Below, piece by piece: positions 42,387 through 50,703 of a stretch of DNA of 50,703 bases (position 1 is the stretch's first letter; each line of letters starts with the position of its first letter). Position numbers and translations under genes: made by a program. Source of the stretch: a candidate division WWE3 bacterium (lineage in GTDB: Bacteria; Patescibacteriota; WWE3; UBA101185; UBA10185); the NCBI GenBank assembly GCA_012798115.1, contig JAAZNV010000005.1, forward strand, positions 1 through 50,703. The letters are read 5' to 3'. Under the pieces are notes generated by a model. The model saw only the letters and a program-made list of their open reading frames with translations, was not told the DNA's origin and searched no databases.

Positions 42387-45300
42387 ATGCCAAAGAAACA
42401 AGTAATAACAAAATCTGCTCTAATACCAACAGTGTTAATTTCTGGTGGAGCTGGGTTTGTTGGATCTCATCTTGCTGAATCTTTATTAGAAAACAAGGCA
42501 AGGGTGGTTGTTCTTGATAACTTTAAAACAGGGAAGGAAATACATGTAAAGCATTTATTAAAAGACCCAAACTTTGCACTTTATGATGTTGACATAAACG
42601 AAGGAATCCCATCTGATATTGAGAGTGTTGATTATATATTTCATCTTGCAGGACTGGAAGAATACTTGTATAGCAAAGAGTTTATTAATCTTGAAGCTTT
42701 ATTTACCAATTCATTAGGGACTAAAAATCTGCTTGATTTAGCAAGAAGATCAAATGGCAGGTTTCTTTTAGCATCTACAATTGATGTGTATCAAGGGAGA
42801 ATGTCTCAACTTGATCTTAGTGAGTACTTTGGATCAACTAAAAAAGAAGAAAACAAGTTTAGCCTCATTGAAGCAAAAAGATTTGCTGAAGCAGTAGTAT
42901 GGGAATATTTTAAAAAGTATGATTTGGATGTGAGAATAGTAAGACTTTCAGAAGTGTACGGTCCAAGAATGGATTTATCATCCAGTGGGTTTTTAGGCAG
43001 CTTTCTTAAAAACATTATTAATGGGTCTTCAATTGAAATATATGGAGAAGGAACTGATGAAGAGTATTACTTGTATATTTCTGATGTAATCTCAGGATTA
43101 ATAAAAGCCCAATTTAATCCAAAAACAAAAGGTAATATTTATTCCCTTGCACCCAATGACCCAATATCTGCCCTTGAGACTGCTTATTTAGTAAAAAGTA
43201 TGGCTGATGCAACACTTTCTGTTCAATTCAAGCAAAGTTTATCTACCTTTAAGAATAAAGTTTCATCTCCTGATATGTTTAACATTAAGGATTTAAATTG
43301 GAAGCCTAAAGTTGGATTAAAGGAAGGGATTTCTAAAACACTTGATTCATTTGGATACAAAATAAACACAAATACATTTAAACCTAATAAGTTAGTTGAA
43401 GAAAAGATCAACGATCAAAGGGCACCAGTAGAAAAGTTAATATCTCTTAAAGGATTAAAACCTGAAGTTGAATTTTCTTTTACTGATAAATCTAAAGTTG
43501 AAGTTACTAAGAAGAAGGAAAGGAAGGAAGGAGAAAAACAAAAGAGAATTGAGAAACCTTTGTATATTTTTAAGAAAGCTAAAGGTACTGCTTCAAAATT
43601 TGAAGGTGCTTTGTCAAGCATGAAAGGGAGTGTTAGAGATTTTAAATACCGGGTAAAATCAGATGTTAGTGCAAGTACCAGTATACTTGCAGTGATCTTA
43701 GCTGCTTTGTTAGTTTTTATTGGACTTCCTGTCGTTGGAACGTATGTAAGTGCAACAAAAGGGGTTTCTCTTTTATCTAAGGTTCAAGATTCAGTGCTTA
43801 GCTTGGATGCTAACAACTTAAATAAAGATACACTTAAGGCCTATAACAGCTTCAAAAGTGCAAGGTCTTCTCTTAGAAGAACTAGATGGTTGTTTAAGTT
43901 AGTTGGAAAGGGAGAAGAATATATATCTTATGATAAACTTCTCGGGTCGTTAGTTTATTTTTCCAAAGCTAGCAATTATGCTTCAAATGCGTTTTCGCCA
44001 CTGGGGTTAGTGTTTGAAACATTAAAACCTCAAAGTACCGGAAACCTTGATGTGGAATCATTTAGTCAAGCTAAGCTTAGTCTATCAAATGCTGAAGAGT
44101 TCTTAAGATTAGCTGAAGCAGAAACATCTGGTGTTAATGAAAGCCTTCTCCCTGAAGGCATAAGAGAAAAAACATTGGAATATGAAAACAAACTTTCCAA
44201 GGTACAAAAGTATATGAATTACATGTCTATAGTTGTATCTGATCTCCCGTCTATTCTTGGTTCAAACGGTGAAAGGAAGTATATATTTTGGTTTCAAAAC
44301 AATAATGAAATTAGACCCACTGGTGGTTTCATTGGTTCTTATGGTGTTTTAACTTTAGATAAGGGAAAAGTAAAAGATCTTGCAATTGATGACATTTACA
44401 ACCCTGATGGCCAAATAGATACTAGAAATATAGAAGTAGTTCCACCAGAACAAATCACTAAGTTTTTGAATGAAGATAAGTTGTATTTAAGAAATTCAAA
44501 CTGGAATCCCGACTTTTCTAAATCAGTAAAAGCATTTGATGATCTTTATTTTAAGGTGACGGGGGATACCATTAGTGGATATGTTGCTCTAGATCTAGAG
44601 TTTGTTAAAGGTTTGTTGAAGGTAACTGGTCCAATATATCTTGCTCAATATAATGAAAATATAGGTGCAGATAACCTTGCTGAAAGGGCTCAATATTACA
44701 GTGGTTTTGATTATCAAGAAGGTTCTACAGATAAGAGATCATTCTTAACTGTACTTGGGAGCAAACTTCTAGAAAGAATATTTTCTTTAGAAAAGAAAGA
44801 TCTTCCTAGGGTACTTAGTGAAGTGCAAAAGTCGTTCAACCAAAGACATATTTCTATGTTTTTTTCAAACAGTCAAGTTAACTCAATTCTAAAAGAAAAA
44901 AAGTATGATGGTGGTTTAGTTGATACTGATCAAGATTACTTGTATATAGTTAACTCAAATTTGGGGGGAACAAAAGCTAACTATTATGTTAAGAATAAGA
45001 TGACTTATGAAATAAACTCAATGACAAGGGATGGGCTTCTTAGAGCTAATCTTTATCTTGATTATGACAATACTGCAGATAGTAATGCATGGCCTGGAGG
45101 TCCTTATACAAATTATGTTAGGGTTTTGAGTCAAGCTGGATCAAAGTTAACGGGAGCAAAGATCCTTTTAAATGGAAGTGAAGAAACAGACATATTTAAA
45201 GATGTTGTGATAGCAAAAGAAGGAAAGTATGAGTCATTTGAAACAAGCTTTAAGATAAATCCCAAAGAAACAGTAAGAATAGTTTTTAGCTATGATCTTC

Positions 45301-45515
45301 CTGTAGGTCTTTCTATTACTAAAGAACAAAAGAAGTATAGTCTTTTGTGGCAGAAACAACCAGGAACAGTTGAAGACGAGTTTTTCTTCATGTTCAACCC
45401 TCCTTTTGGTACCACAATTGAAGCAAAAAGCGATATTTTAACTCTTGTGGGAGAATCCGTGAAGGTAAATGGGATAATGGAAAAGGATTTGAACCTTTAT
45501 TTATTACTAAAATAA
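42387..45515 (+). CDS. Pseudo-epimerase fused to DUF4012 membrane protein
   Basis: A 1042-residue two-part protein. Residues 12-325 are an extended-SDR NAD-dependent epimerase fold: GGAGFVGSHLAE binds the cofactor, ASTIDVYQG is the Ser region, but the catalytic Tyr of YxxxK is Leu160 (LIEAK, K164 kept). A charged linker (330-425) leads to one membrane helix (432-455). The outer part (about 480-1042) is DUF4012, with QNNNEIRPTGGFIGSYGVLT as its hallmark. DUF4012 function is unknown; glycan-related and LytR-like roles have been suggested by context. The loss of Tyr suggests the first domain binds nucleotide sugar or NAD without turnover. Confidence 0.85.
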   Translation: MPKKQVITKSALIPTVLISGGAGFVGSHLAESLLENKARVVVLDNFKTGKEIHVKHLLKDPNFALYDVDINEGIPSDIESVDYIFHLAGLEEYLYSKEFINLEALFTNSLGTKNLLDLARRSNGRFLLASTIDVYQGRMSQLDLSEYFGSTKKEENKFSLIEAKRFAEAVVWEYFKKYDLDVRIVRLSEVYGPRMDLSSSGFLGSFLKNIINGSSIEIYGEGTDEEYYLYISDVISGLIKAQFNPKTKGNIYSLAPNDPISALETAYLVKSMADATLSVQFKQSLSTFKNKVSSPDMFNIKDLNWKPKVGLKEGISKTLDSFGYKINTNTFKPNKLVEEKINDQRAPVEKLISLKGLKPEVEFSFTDKSKVEVTKKKERKEGEKQKRIEKPLYIFKKAKGTASKFEGALSSMKGSVRDFKYRVKSDVSASTSILAVILAALLVFIGLPVVGTYVSATKGVSLLSKVQDSVLSLDANNLNKDTLKAYNSFKSARSSLRRTRWLFKLVGKGEEYISYDKLLGSLVYFSKASNYASNAFSPLGLVFETLKPQSTGNLDVESFSQAKLSLSNAEEFLRLAEAETSGVNESLLPEGIREKTLEYENKLSKVQKYMNYMSIVVSDLPSILGSNGERKYIFWFQNNNEIRPTGGFIGSYGVLTLDKGKVKDLAIDDIYNPDGQIDTRNIEVVPPEQITKFLNEDKLYLRNSNWNPDFSKSVKAFDDLYFKVTGDTISGYVALDLEFVKGLLKVTGPIYLAQYNENIGADNLAERAQYYSGFDYQEGSTDKRSFLTVLGSKLLERIFSLEKKDLPRVLSEVQKSFNQRHISMFFSNSQVNSILKEKKYDGGLVDTDQDYLYIVNSNLGGTKANYYVKNKMTYEINSMTRDGLLRANLYLDYDNTADSNAWPGGPYTNYVRVLSQAGSKLTGAKILLNGSEETDIFKDVVIAKEGKYESFETSFKINPKETVRIVFSYDLPVGLSITKEQKKYSLLWQKQPGTVEDEFFFMFNPPFGTTIEAKSDILTLVGESVKVNGIMEKDLNLYLLLK

Positions 45516-45554
45516 CATAAGTGTTTATTTTAATAATCTAATCTTTGTTTTATC

Positions 45555-45583
45555 TTGCCGAATTAAGCTTTCAGCCATATAAT
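45555..45583 (+). promoter_or_regulatory. Leaderless promoter of the PrgI-VirB4 operon
   Basis: TTGCCG (45555-45560), 17 nt, TATAAT (45578-45583), then 7 nt to the ATG at 45591. Confidence 0.65.
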
Positions 45584-45590
45584 CTAAATA

Positions 45591-47234
45591 ATGCCCTTAG
45601 CTGATTTACCTCAGACAAATAGACAACATCCTGTTCCACAGAACATCATGGATGTGGAGTTTAAGCTTATTGGTGACTTAACAATGAGACAATTTGCGTA
45701 TCTCTTGGTTTTTGGATTATCTGCTTATATTTCTTACCTTGTTATAATAGGGATCTTTAAGTGGCCTATTGTTATTACCCTAGCACTTTTAGGAATTGGT
45801 CTTGCTTTTGTTCCTATTGAAGAGAGAGGCTTAGATGAATGGATTGTTAACTTTGTTAAAGCAATAAACTCTCCAACTCAAAGAGTATGGAAAAAAGAAC
45901 CTCAAATACCTTCTGCGTTTCTTTACGACAATATTGCAGTAGTTAAACAAGAAATGATAACTCTTGCTCCAACTTCAAGTAGAAGGAAGCTTGAAGAGTA
46001 TTTAAAGTATCAAAAGGATATGGATAAGGAAGATGTCTTGGATATTCCGGAAAAAGAATATGTTTTAAAAGTTAGAAAAGCTTATCCTTCTTTTTCTTTA
46101 TCTCAGTCTGATTTAACACCTCTTACTTCAGTTATTGAATCAAACATGTCTAGTGTTGGAGTTGTTGTAGATGAGCCACTAGTTGAATCTCCAGAAGTTA
46201 AGGAAGATTTTAACCAACCAAAAGTTGAAAAAGAAGAAGAAAAAATCTCTAAGGAATCTGAATCAGAAATGCAAAAAGGTAAAAGTATATTTGCTAAGCC
46301 TATGTCTGCACTTGTTTCTGAAAGCAAGGGAAGTGGGAGGATTTCTAGTACTTTGAATGTTAAAAGAAGTATTCAAAGGGCTAAGCAATTTGTTATGCCT
46401 GACGCTATTAGTGCCAAGGAAGAGGATTTAAGTTATAAACCAATCACGCCTGACATGCATTCAGGGAGAAAGTTTGTAAATTTAGTCCCATCTGAAGTTG
46501 AATTAATTCTTCCTATTAGAGGAGAAAGGGTAATAAAAACATCCGAAGAAATTGAAAATGAGGAAGATTTAAGAGAAAAAACTGCTCAACTTAAGGATTT
46601 GCTTTCAAAGATAAGAGAAGAAGAAGGGTTGTCTAATATTGCATCTGTAGAAATATCTGAAGCTGGGGTTAAAAGTCAAGCTAGTGGTGTTGTTGAGAAA
46701 TTAAAACAACAAAATGAAGAATTAAGCAAGGAGATGGAAAGACTTCAAAATCAAATAAATAGAAGTAAGTCTATGTCTCTTGAGACTGAGGCTCAAGAAC
46801 AATTGCTAGAAAAGCTTGAATCTCAAAAGGAAAAGATAGCAGCAAGTTACACTGAACTTAGGAAACAAGTTCAAGATCTTCAGAAGAAGCTTGAAGAAAA
46901 AACAAATGTATCCACTGGACCTGAATATTTAGCTAAGATGCAAGGACAAGTTCCTGTCATGACTGATAAACCAAACGTAGTTACAGGAGTGGTAAAAGGT
47001 CCAGACGGAAAGTTTTTAGGGGATATTTTATTAATAGTTAAAAATTCTAGGGGTGAAGCAGTAAGAGCCTTTAAAACAAACTCTCTTGGTCAGTTTATTG
47101 TTACAACGCCACTACAAAATGGTACGTACACCGTTGAAGTAAGTTCAGCTAATAAAACAACGTTTACCTTTGATATAATTCCTATAGAAGTTAAGGGGGA
47201 AATAATTCCACCATTGGAAATTTCTGGAAGGTAG
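45591..47234 (+). CDS. PrgI-family protein with coiled coil and Ig-like tail
   Basis: A 547-residue protein. Residues 1-80 are PrgI (VPQNIMDVEFKLIGDLTMRQ then two membrane segments, about 33-52 and 57-74), the VirB3-like inner-membrane part of type IV secretion machines. Residues 150-320 are unstructured, 325-450 form a coiled coil (QQNEELSKEMERLQNQINRS), and 465-545 are a carboxypeptidase-regulatory-like beta sandwich (GVVKGPDGKFLGDILLIVKN). Ordinary PrgI proteins are about 100-130 residues, so the tail is an added function. It leads the operon with the next two genes. Confidence 0.85.
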   Translation: MPLADLPQTNRQHPVPQNIMDVEFKLIGDLTMRQFAYLLVFGLSAYISYLVIIGIFKWPIVITLALLGIGLAFVPIEERGLDEWIVNFVKAINSPTQRVWKKEPQIPSAFLYDNIAVVKQEMITLAPTSSRRKLEEYLKYQKDMDKEDVLDIPEKEYVLKVRKAYPSFSLSQSDLTPLTSVIESNMSSVGVVVDEPLVESPEVKEDFNQPKVEKEEEKISKESESEMQKGKSIFAKPMSALVSESKGSGRISSTLNVKRSIQRAKQFVMPDAISAKEEDLSYKPITPDMHSGRKFVNLVPSEVELILPIRGERVIKTSEEIENEEDLREKTAQLKDLLSKIREEEGLSNIASVEISEAGVKSQASGVVEKLKQQNEELSKEMERLQNQINRSKSMSLETEAQEQLLEKLESQKEKIAASYTELRKQVQDLQKKLEEKTNVSTGPEYLAKMQGQVPVMTDKPNVVTGVVKGPDGKFLGDILLIVKNSRGEAVRAFKTNSLGQFIVTTPLQNGTYTVEVSSANKTTFTFDIIPIEVKGEIIPPLEISGR

Positions 47235-47247
47235 AGAAATAAATAAA

Positions 47248-47949
47248 ATGACTGCTCAAAATAAATCTACAACTCAAGATCATTTAGATATCTTAGATAT
47301 TAAAGATAACTTTGTAATCCTTAAAGATGGAACTGTTTGTGCAGTGATTCAAACAACTGCTGTGAATTTTGATCTTCTTTCTGAAATTGAGCAAGATGCT
47401 ATTATTGCTGCTTTTTCTATGTTATTAAATTCAATTACATTTCCTATTCAGATTGTTATTAGATCAAGAAAGCTAGATATCTCAAAGTATGTGGATAAAG
47501 TTAGGAAAATTGAAACAAAAATAACAGACCCTCTTCTTAAGCATCAAGCTGAAGCATATAGAAAGTTTGTACAAGAAGTTATTAAAGTAAATGAGGTGTT
47601 AGACAAAAAGTTTTATGTTGTTGTTTCTTCAGGTCCATCTAAGGTGGGGCAAGAAGGAGCAGGGGCTTTTGATTGGTTTATGAAATTACTAGGAGCGCAA
47701 AACAAGAGGGTTAGTGTTAATGAAGAAAAAGTGTTAAGGGATGGTATGGTAGATTTATCTCCAAAGGTTGATCATGTAATCAAGGAGTTTAATAGAATAG
47801 GAATAAAAACTAAACAACTTTCCACTCAAGAGCTAGTAGAGCTGTACTTTGATATTTATAATCCAAGCACTGCACATGGGCAAAGAATTAGAACTAATGT
47901 AGATGATTATAAAACAGCAATAGTTAACCCTGCAATTATTGAGGAATAA
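47248..47949 (+). CDS. TraC/VirB4 N-terminal-like protein
   Basis: A 233-residue soluble protein without an ATPase motif. Segments such as ILKDGTVCAVIQTTAVNFDL and FPIQIVIRSRKLDISKYVDK match the N-terminal part that precedes the motor domain in full-length TraC/VirB4 proteins, so the domain is encoded separately here. It lies 13 nt after the PrgI gene and 2 nt before virB4, which argues for a 1:1 complex with VirB4 at the membrane. Confidence 0.75.
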   Translation: MTAQNKSTTQDHLDILDIKDNFVILKDGTVCAVIQTTAVNFDLLSEIEQDAIIAAFSMLLNSITFPIQIVIRSRKLDISKYVDKVRKIETKITDPLLKHQAEAYRKFVQEVIKVNEVLDKKFYVVVSSGPSKVGQEGAGAFDWFMKLLGAQNKRVSVNEEKVLRDGMVDLSPKVDHVIKEFNRIGIKTKQLSTQELVELYFDIYNPSTAHGQRIRTNVDDYKTAIVNPAIIEE

Positions 47950-47951
47950 CC

Positions 47952-50474
47952 ATGGAACTAAATTTATTTAAAATTTTTAGCAAGAACAAAGAGAAAAAAG
48001 ACTCCTTACCTGCTGGTGAAAAAACTCCACCTCAAATACTAGCTGAAGGTATGTTGAACGTGAGAGATATTATTGCTCCTTCTGCAATTGAGGTTGATTT
48101 TAATAACTTAAAAGTTGGAAATATGTATTACAGAACGATATTCGTTTCTGGATACCCTAGGTTTGTTGGAGCAAATTGGCTTTCTCCAATAATTAACTTT
48201 GAACATACACTTTTATTATCTATGTTTTACTACCCCGTCAAATCTAAAGTTATTCTTGATGATTTGAGAAGAAAAATCACTGAACTTGAAGCAACTACAA
48301 TGACTAATCAAGAAAAAGGTAAGATTGTTGATCCTGTTGTTCAAGCAGCTCTTGAAGATGCTAATGCTTTACAAGAACAGTTAGTAAAAGGTGTAGAAAA
48401 GTATTTTCAATTTTCTTTTTATATAACTATTCCTGCGTATTCTCTTGAAGAACTTGATAATATTTCTTCAAAACTTGAATCAACTCTTGCTTCTTTGCTT
48501 TTAATATCAAAAACAGCTTCTCTTCAAATGGAAGATGCTTTTAGATCATCAATACCAGATGGAATGGACAAGCTTCTTATTACGAGAAACATGGATACAA
48601 CAAGTTTGGCTACTACTTTTCCATTCACATCTTCTGATTTAACAATGGAAGAAGGAATAATGTATGGGATAAATAAACACAACGGATCTTTGGTTATATT
48701 TGATAGATTCTCGATGGAAAATGCTAACTCAGTAGTGTTTGCAAAATCTGGAGCTGGAAAATCATACTACGTTAAGCTTGAGGCCTTAAGGCTTCTTGTG
48801 TTTGGTGCTGAGGTTATGATTATTGATCCTGAAGAAGAATATAAAGAATTATGTGATGTGGTAGGTGGAAACTATATTAGTTTTTCTGCAAACTCTACCC
48901 ATAAAATCAATCCATTTGACTTGTCTAAAATTGCAGTGGAAGGTGAAAACGAATTAGGTCAAAAGTTAATATCTCTTATTACTCTTCTTAAACTTATGTT
49001 GGGGGGCTTAAACCCAACAGAAGAAGCTATTCTTGATAGAGCATTAATTGAAACGTATAGGATAAAAGGAATAACTACAGATCCTGAAACGCAAGCAACT
49101 AAGGAACCTCCTGTAATGGAAGATTTATATAAAGTCCTTTTAGGAGCTGAAGAGCCAGAGGCAAAAAATATGGCAGAAAGACTTGAAAGGTTTATTAAGG
49201 GCTCCATGGCAGGGATATTTGATTCTCAGTCAAATATCAACCTTAACAGTAAAATGACAGTATTTTCCACAAAGAATTTAGAAGAAGCTTTAAGACCAAT
49301 TGCTTTTTACATGATTCTTGACTTTGTATGGACAACTATTAGAAGGGAATTAAAGAAAAGAATTTTAATTGTTGAGGAAGCTTGGTATTTAATGCAAAAT
49401 CCAGATAGTGCTAGGTTTATATATGGAATTGCAAAAAGAGCTAGAAAGTATTATTTAGGGTTAACTACCATTTCTCAAGATGTAGATGACTTTTTAACAT
49501 CTGAATATGGAAAAGCAGTTGTTACAAACTCTTCTATTCAAATGCTTCTTAAACAACATCCTGCTGCAATAGATAAAGTTGCAGATACATTTTATCTTTC
49601 AGAAGGGGAAAAGAGATTTCTTCTTTCAGCAGGAATTGGAGAAGGTTTGTTTTTTGCAGGAGCAAACCATGTTGCTATTAAAGTTATGGCCTCTGAAGCT
49701 GAACATAAGTTAATAACTACAAACCCAGAAGAATTATTGAAGTTAAGGAAGGAAAAGGAAGATCAAGAATCAAAACTTCAACCCCAACCAGTTGTTAGAC
49801 CTGTTTATAGACCTTATAAGCCGGAAAGCTTGGATGAGTATTCTACTTTTGACTCTAGTGGCAGGGTAAAGCCAGAATTTACCCCCCAAAAGGCAGAGAA
49901 GGTTGCTTCTGGTTTAGCTTCCTCGCCTAAACCTTCAGTAGGCCAATCTCCTTTGGAAGTCAAAAAGTTTGGACCAGAAGGGGAAGTTAAGATTGATGAT
50001 ATTAAACATGAAGAAAGTCATAAAGATCATTCTCAAATGCCTTATGAATTGAGAACCAATATTGAAGAAGATAAGTCAAAACAAAAACTTACTCAACAGA
50101 TCCAATCATATCAAGTGAATAAACCAATTAGTGTTAGTCAACCTAAACCTTTTCCTCAGAATAAAACAATAAATCTTAGAAGGCAGGTGGAAGAGGAAGA
50201 TGATTTCATAAATAGAACACCATCTGCTGAAGATATATTAGACTCTGTTGAAGAGATGAGGAAGCAAAAGCCATTTGTTAAATCGTATCCTCCTCAGAAA
50301 CCTAGCCAAAACTACCAGCATAAGCCTAATCAAGGATCTCAGAAAAATGCTTTCCAAAAACCTAATCCTTCAAATAGTTCAAACAATGGTTATATAAAAA
50401 CAGAAAGTAGTTATGATAATAAGCCATTAAAACCTACTGAAAATAAAGATAAAGGGTCGTTGGATCTAAAATAA
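47952..50474 (+). CDS. virB4: VirB4/TraC-family secretion ATPase
   Basis: An 840-residue ATPase powering type IV secretion or pilus assembly. The motor domain has Walker A AKSGAGKSYYVK (about 263-274), the segment IDPEEEYKEL, and Walker B RILIVEEAWYLM (about 470-481). The region from about 595 is a Pro/Gln/Lys-rich low-complexity tail of some 240 residues, not found in classical VirB4. It is the last gene of the PrgI operon; no VirB6, VirB8-10 or relaxase gene is in the window, as expected for the minimal machine of single-membrane cells. Confidence 0.92.
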   Translation: MELNLFKIFSKNKEKKDSLPAGEKTPPQILAEGMLNVRDIIAPSAIEVDFNNLKVGNMYYRTIFVSGYPRFVGANWLSPIINFEHTLLLSMFYYPVKSKVILDDLRRKITELEATTMTNQEKGKIVDPVVQAALEDANALQEQLVKGVEKYFQFSFYITIPAYSLEELDNISSKLESTLASLLLISKTASLQMEDAFRSSIPDGMDKLLITRNMDTTSLATTFPFTSSDLTMEEGIMYGINKHNGSLVIFDRFSMENANSVVFAKSGAGKSYYVKLEALRLLVFGAEVMIIDPEEEYKELCDVVGGNYISFSANSTHKINPFDLSKIAVEGENELGQKLISLITLLKLMLGGLNPTEEAILDRALIETYRIKGITTDPETQATKEPPVMEDLYKVLLGAEEPEAKNMAERLERFIKGSMAGIFDSQSNINLNSKMTVFSTKNLEEALRPIAFYMILDFVWTTIRRELKKRILIVEEAWYLMQNPDSARFIYGIAKRARKYYLGLTTISQDVDDFLTSEYGKAVVTNSSIQMLLKQHPAAIDKVADTFYLSEGEKRFLLSAGIGEGLFFAGANHVAIKVMASEAEHKLITTNPEELLKLRKEKEDQESKLQPQPVVRPVYRPYKPESLDEYSTFDSSGRVKPEFTPQKAEKVASGLASSPKPSVGQSPLEVKKFGPEGEVKIDDIKHEESHKDHSQMPYELRTNIEEDKSKQKLTQQIQSYQVNKPISVSQPKPFPQNKTINLRRQVEEEDDFINRTPSAEDILDSVEEMRKQKPFVKSYPPQKPSQNYQHKPNQGSQKNAFQKPNPSNSSNNGYIKTESSYDNKPLKPTENKDKGSLDLK

Positions 50475-50481
50475 CAAAAAA

Positions 50482-50524
50482 CAACGTCTTGTTTAGGTCT
50501 TGTTTAGGTACGTTGCTTTAGTTT
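50482..50524 (+). repeat. Tandem 11-bp repeat in a weak hairpin
   Basis: GTCTTGTTTAG occurs twice in tandem (50486-50496, 50497-50507), inside CAACG...CGTTG (50482-50486 with 50511-50515), followed by CTTTAGTTTT. It may act as the end of the virB4 operon; as a terminator it is weak. Confidence 0.4.
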
Positions 50525-50579
50525 TCTAGTTCAAGGGTCCAAGCATAAGGTCAAGAATATAAAACAAACCAGCTTGAGT

Positions 50580-50703
50580 TTAGATTTGCATCGGCATGAC
50601 AATATGAATGAAGTCTTTTTGATCTTCTGTAGTGAAGACACATGGAGATACATTTCCATTTGATGCAAAGTTAATTTTTTCTGATTTAATATTGTTTAAG
50701 AAA
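50580..50703 (-). CDS. dnaN: DNA polymerase III beta subunit, C-terminal part
   Basis: Only the last 40 codons are in the window. The frame reads NFASNGNVSPCVF, then DFIHIVMPMQI-stop, matching the C-terminus of the sliding clamp (SP.V......(Y/F)...(I/L)MP(V/M)(R/Q)(I/L)). The gene runs off the right edge on the minus strand and is convergent to virB4. Its presence may place the window close to the replication origin region, but dnaA is not visible. Confidence 0.85.
   Translation of the reverse strand, partial: FLNNIKSEKINFASNGNVSPCVFTTEDQKDFIHIVMPMQI

Overview
The window is A+T-rich chromosomal DNA from a bacterium that looks like a member of the Candidate Phyla Radiation (Patescibacteria). 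Pointers to this are: an alanyl-tRNA synthetase without the C-terminal C-Ala region, a DUF4012 membrane protein, a PrgI/split-VirB4 secretion locus, a DUF5674 protein, a RIO-type kinase, an elongated lysine-rich sigma-70, and many small lineage-specific proteins. TGA is a normal stop (for example rpoD, tatD and hpf end in TGA and no long frame reads through TGA), so the Gly-recoding Absconditabacteria/Gracilibacteria are excluded. The exact lineage (Microgenomates, Katanobacteria or Dojkabacteria-like) cannot be fixed from this sequence alone.

Layout. 0-10 kb: tRNA-Ser genes, an HD protein, manC, a RIO kinase, a membrane-anchored methyltransferase, then dnaG-rpoD-mpg and a large membrane protein, and a TspO/small-membrane-protein pair. 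10-19.5 kb: an accessory stretch of mostly unrecognised, monocistronic genes, each with its own promoter, a strong Shine-Dalgarno and its own terminator, mixed with a DMT transporter, a Fic protein and two decayed genes (an ATPase of the DUF4143 type and an unidentified one). 19.5-26.8 kb: four tRNAs, hpf, a XerD-like recombinase, ftsB/divIC-like, ftsH, two more cassette-like genes and tatD. 26.8-34.5 kb: cell-envelope glycan genes (GT2, WecA/MraY-like transferase, response regulator, UbiA/DPPR-synthase-like, O-antigen ligase-like, TPR protein). 34.5-41 kb: PEGA-SH3 protein, tRNA-Cys, alaS, groES-groEL, one isolated cassette gene, a nucleotidyltransferase and RNase HI. 41.6-50.5 kb: Wzz-like protein, a pseudo-epimerase/DUF4012 fusion, and a PrgI - TraC-N-like - VirB4 operon; the window ends in the 3' part of dnaN on the minus strand.

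Two modes of gene expression stand out. Many core genes carry a -10 box only 4-9 nt before the start codon with no Shine-Dalgarno, which predicts leaderless mRNAs. In contrast, the accessory cassette genes have a 20-60 nt leader with AAGGAG and a shared promoter signature: a CCTGTAGTG-like block directly before a TTGA(C) -35 box, and in at least three cases a second GAACTTYATRYGAA-like element 17-18 nt further upstream. This looks like a common control module for scattered orphan genes and is the main candidate for something undescribed in this window.
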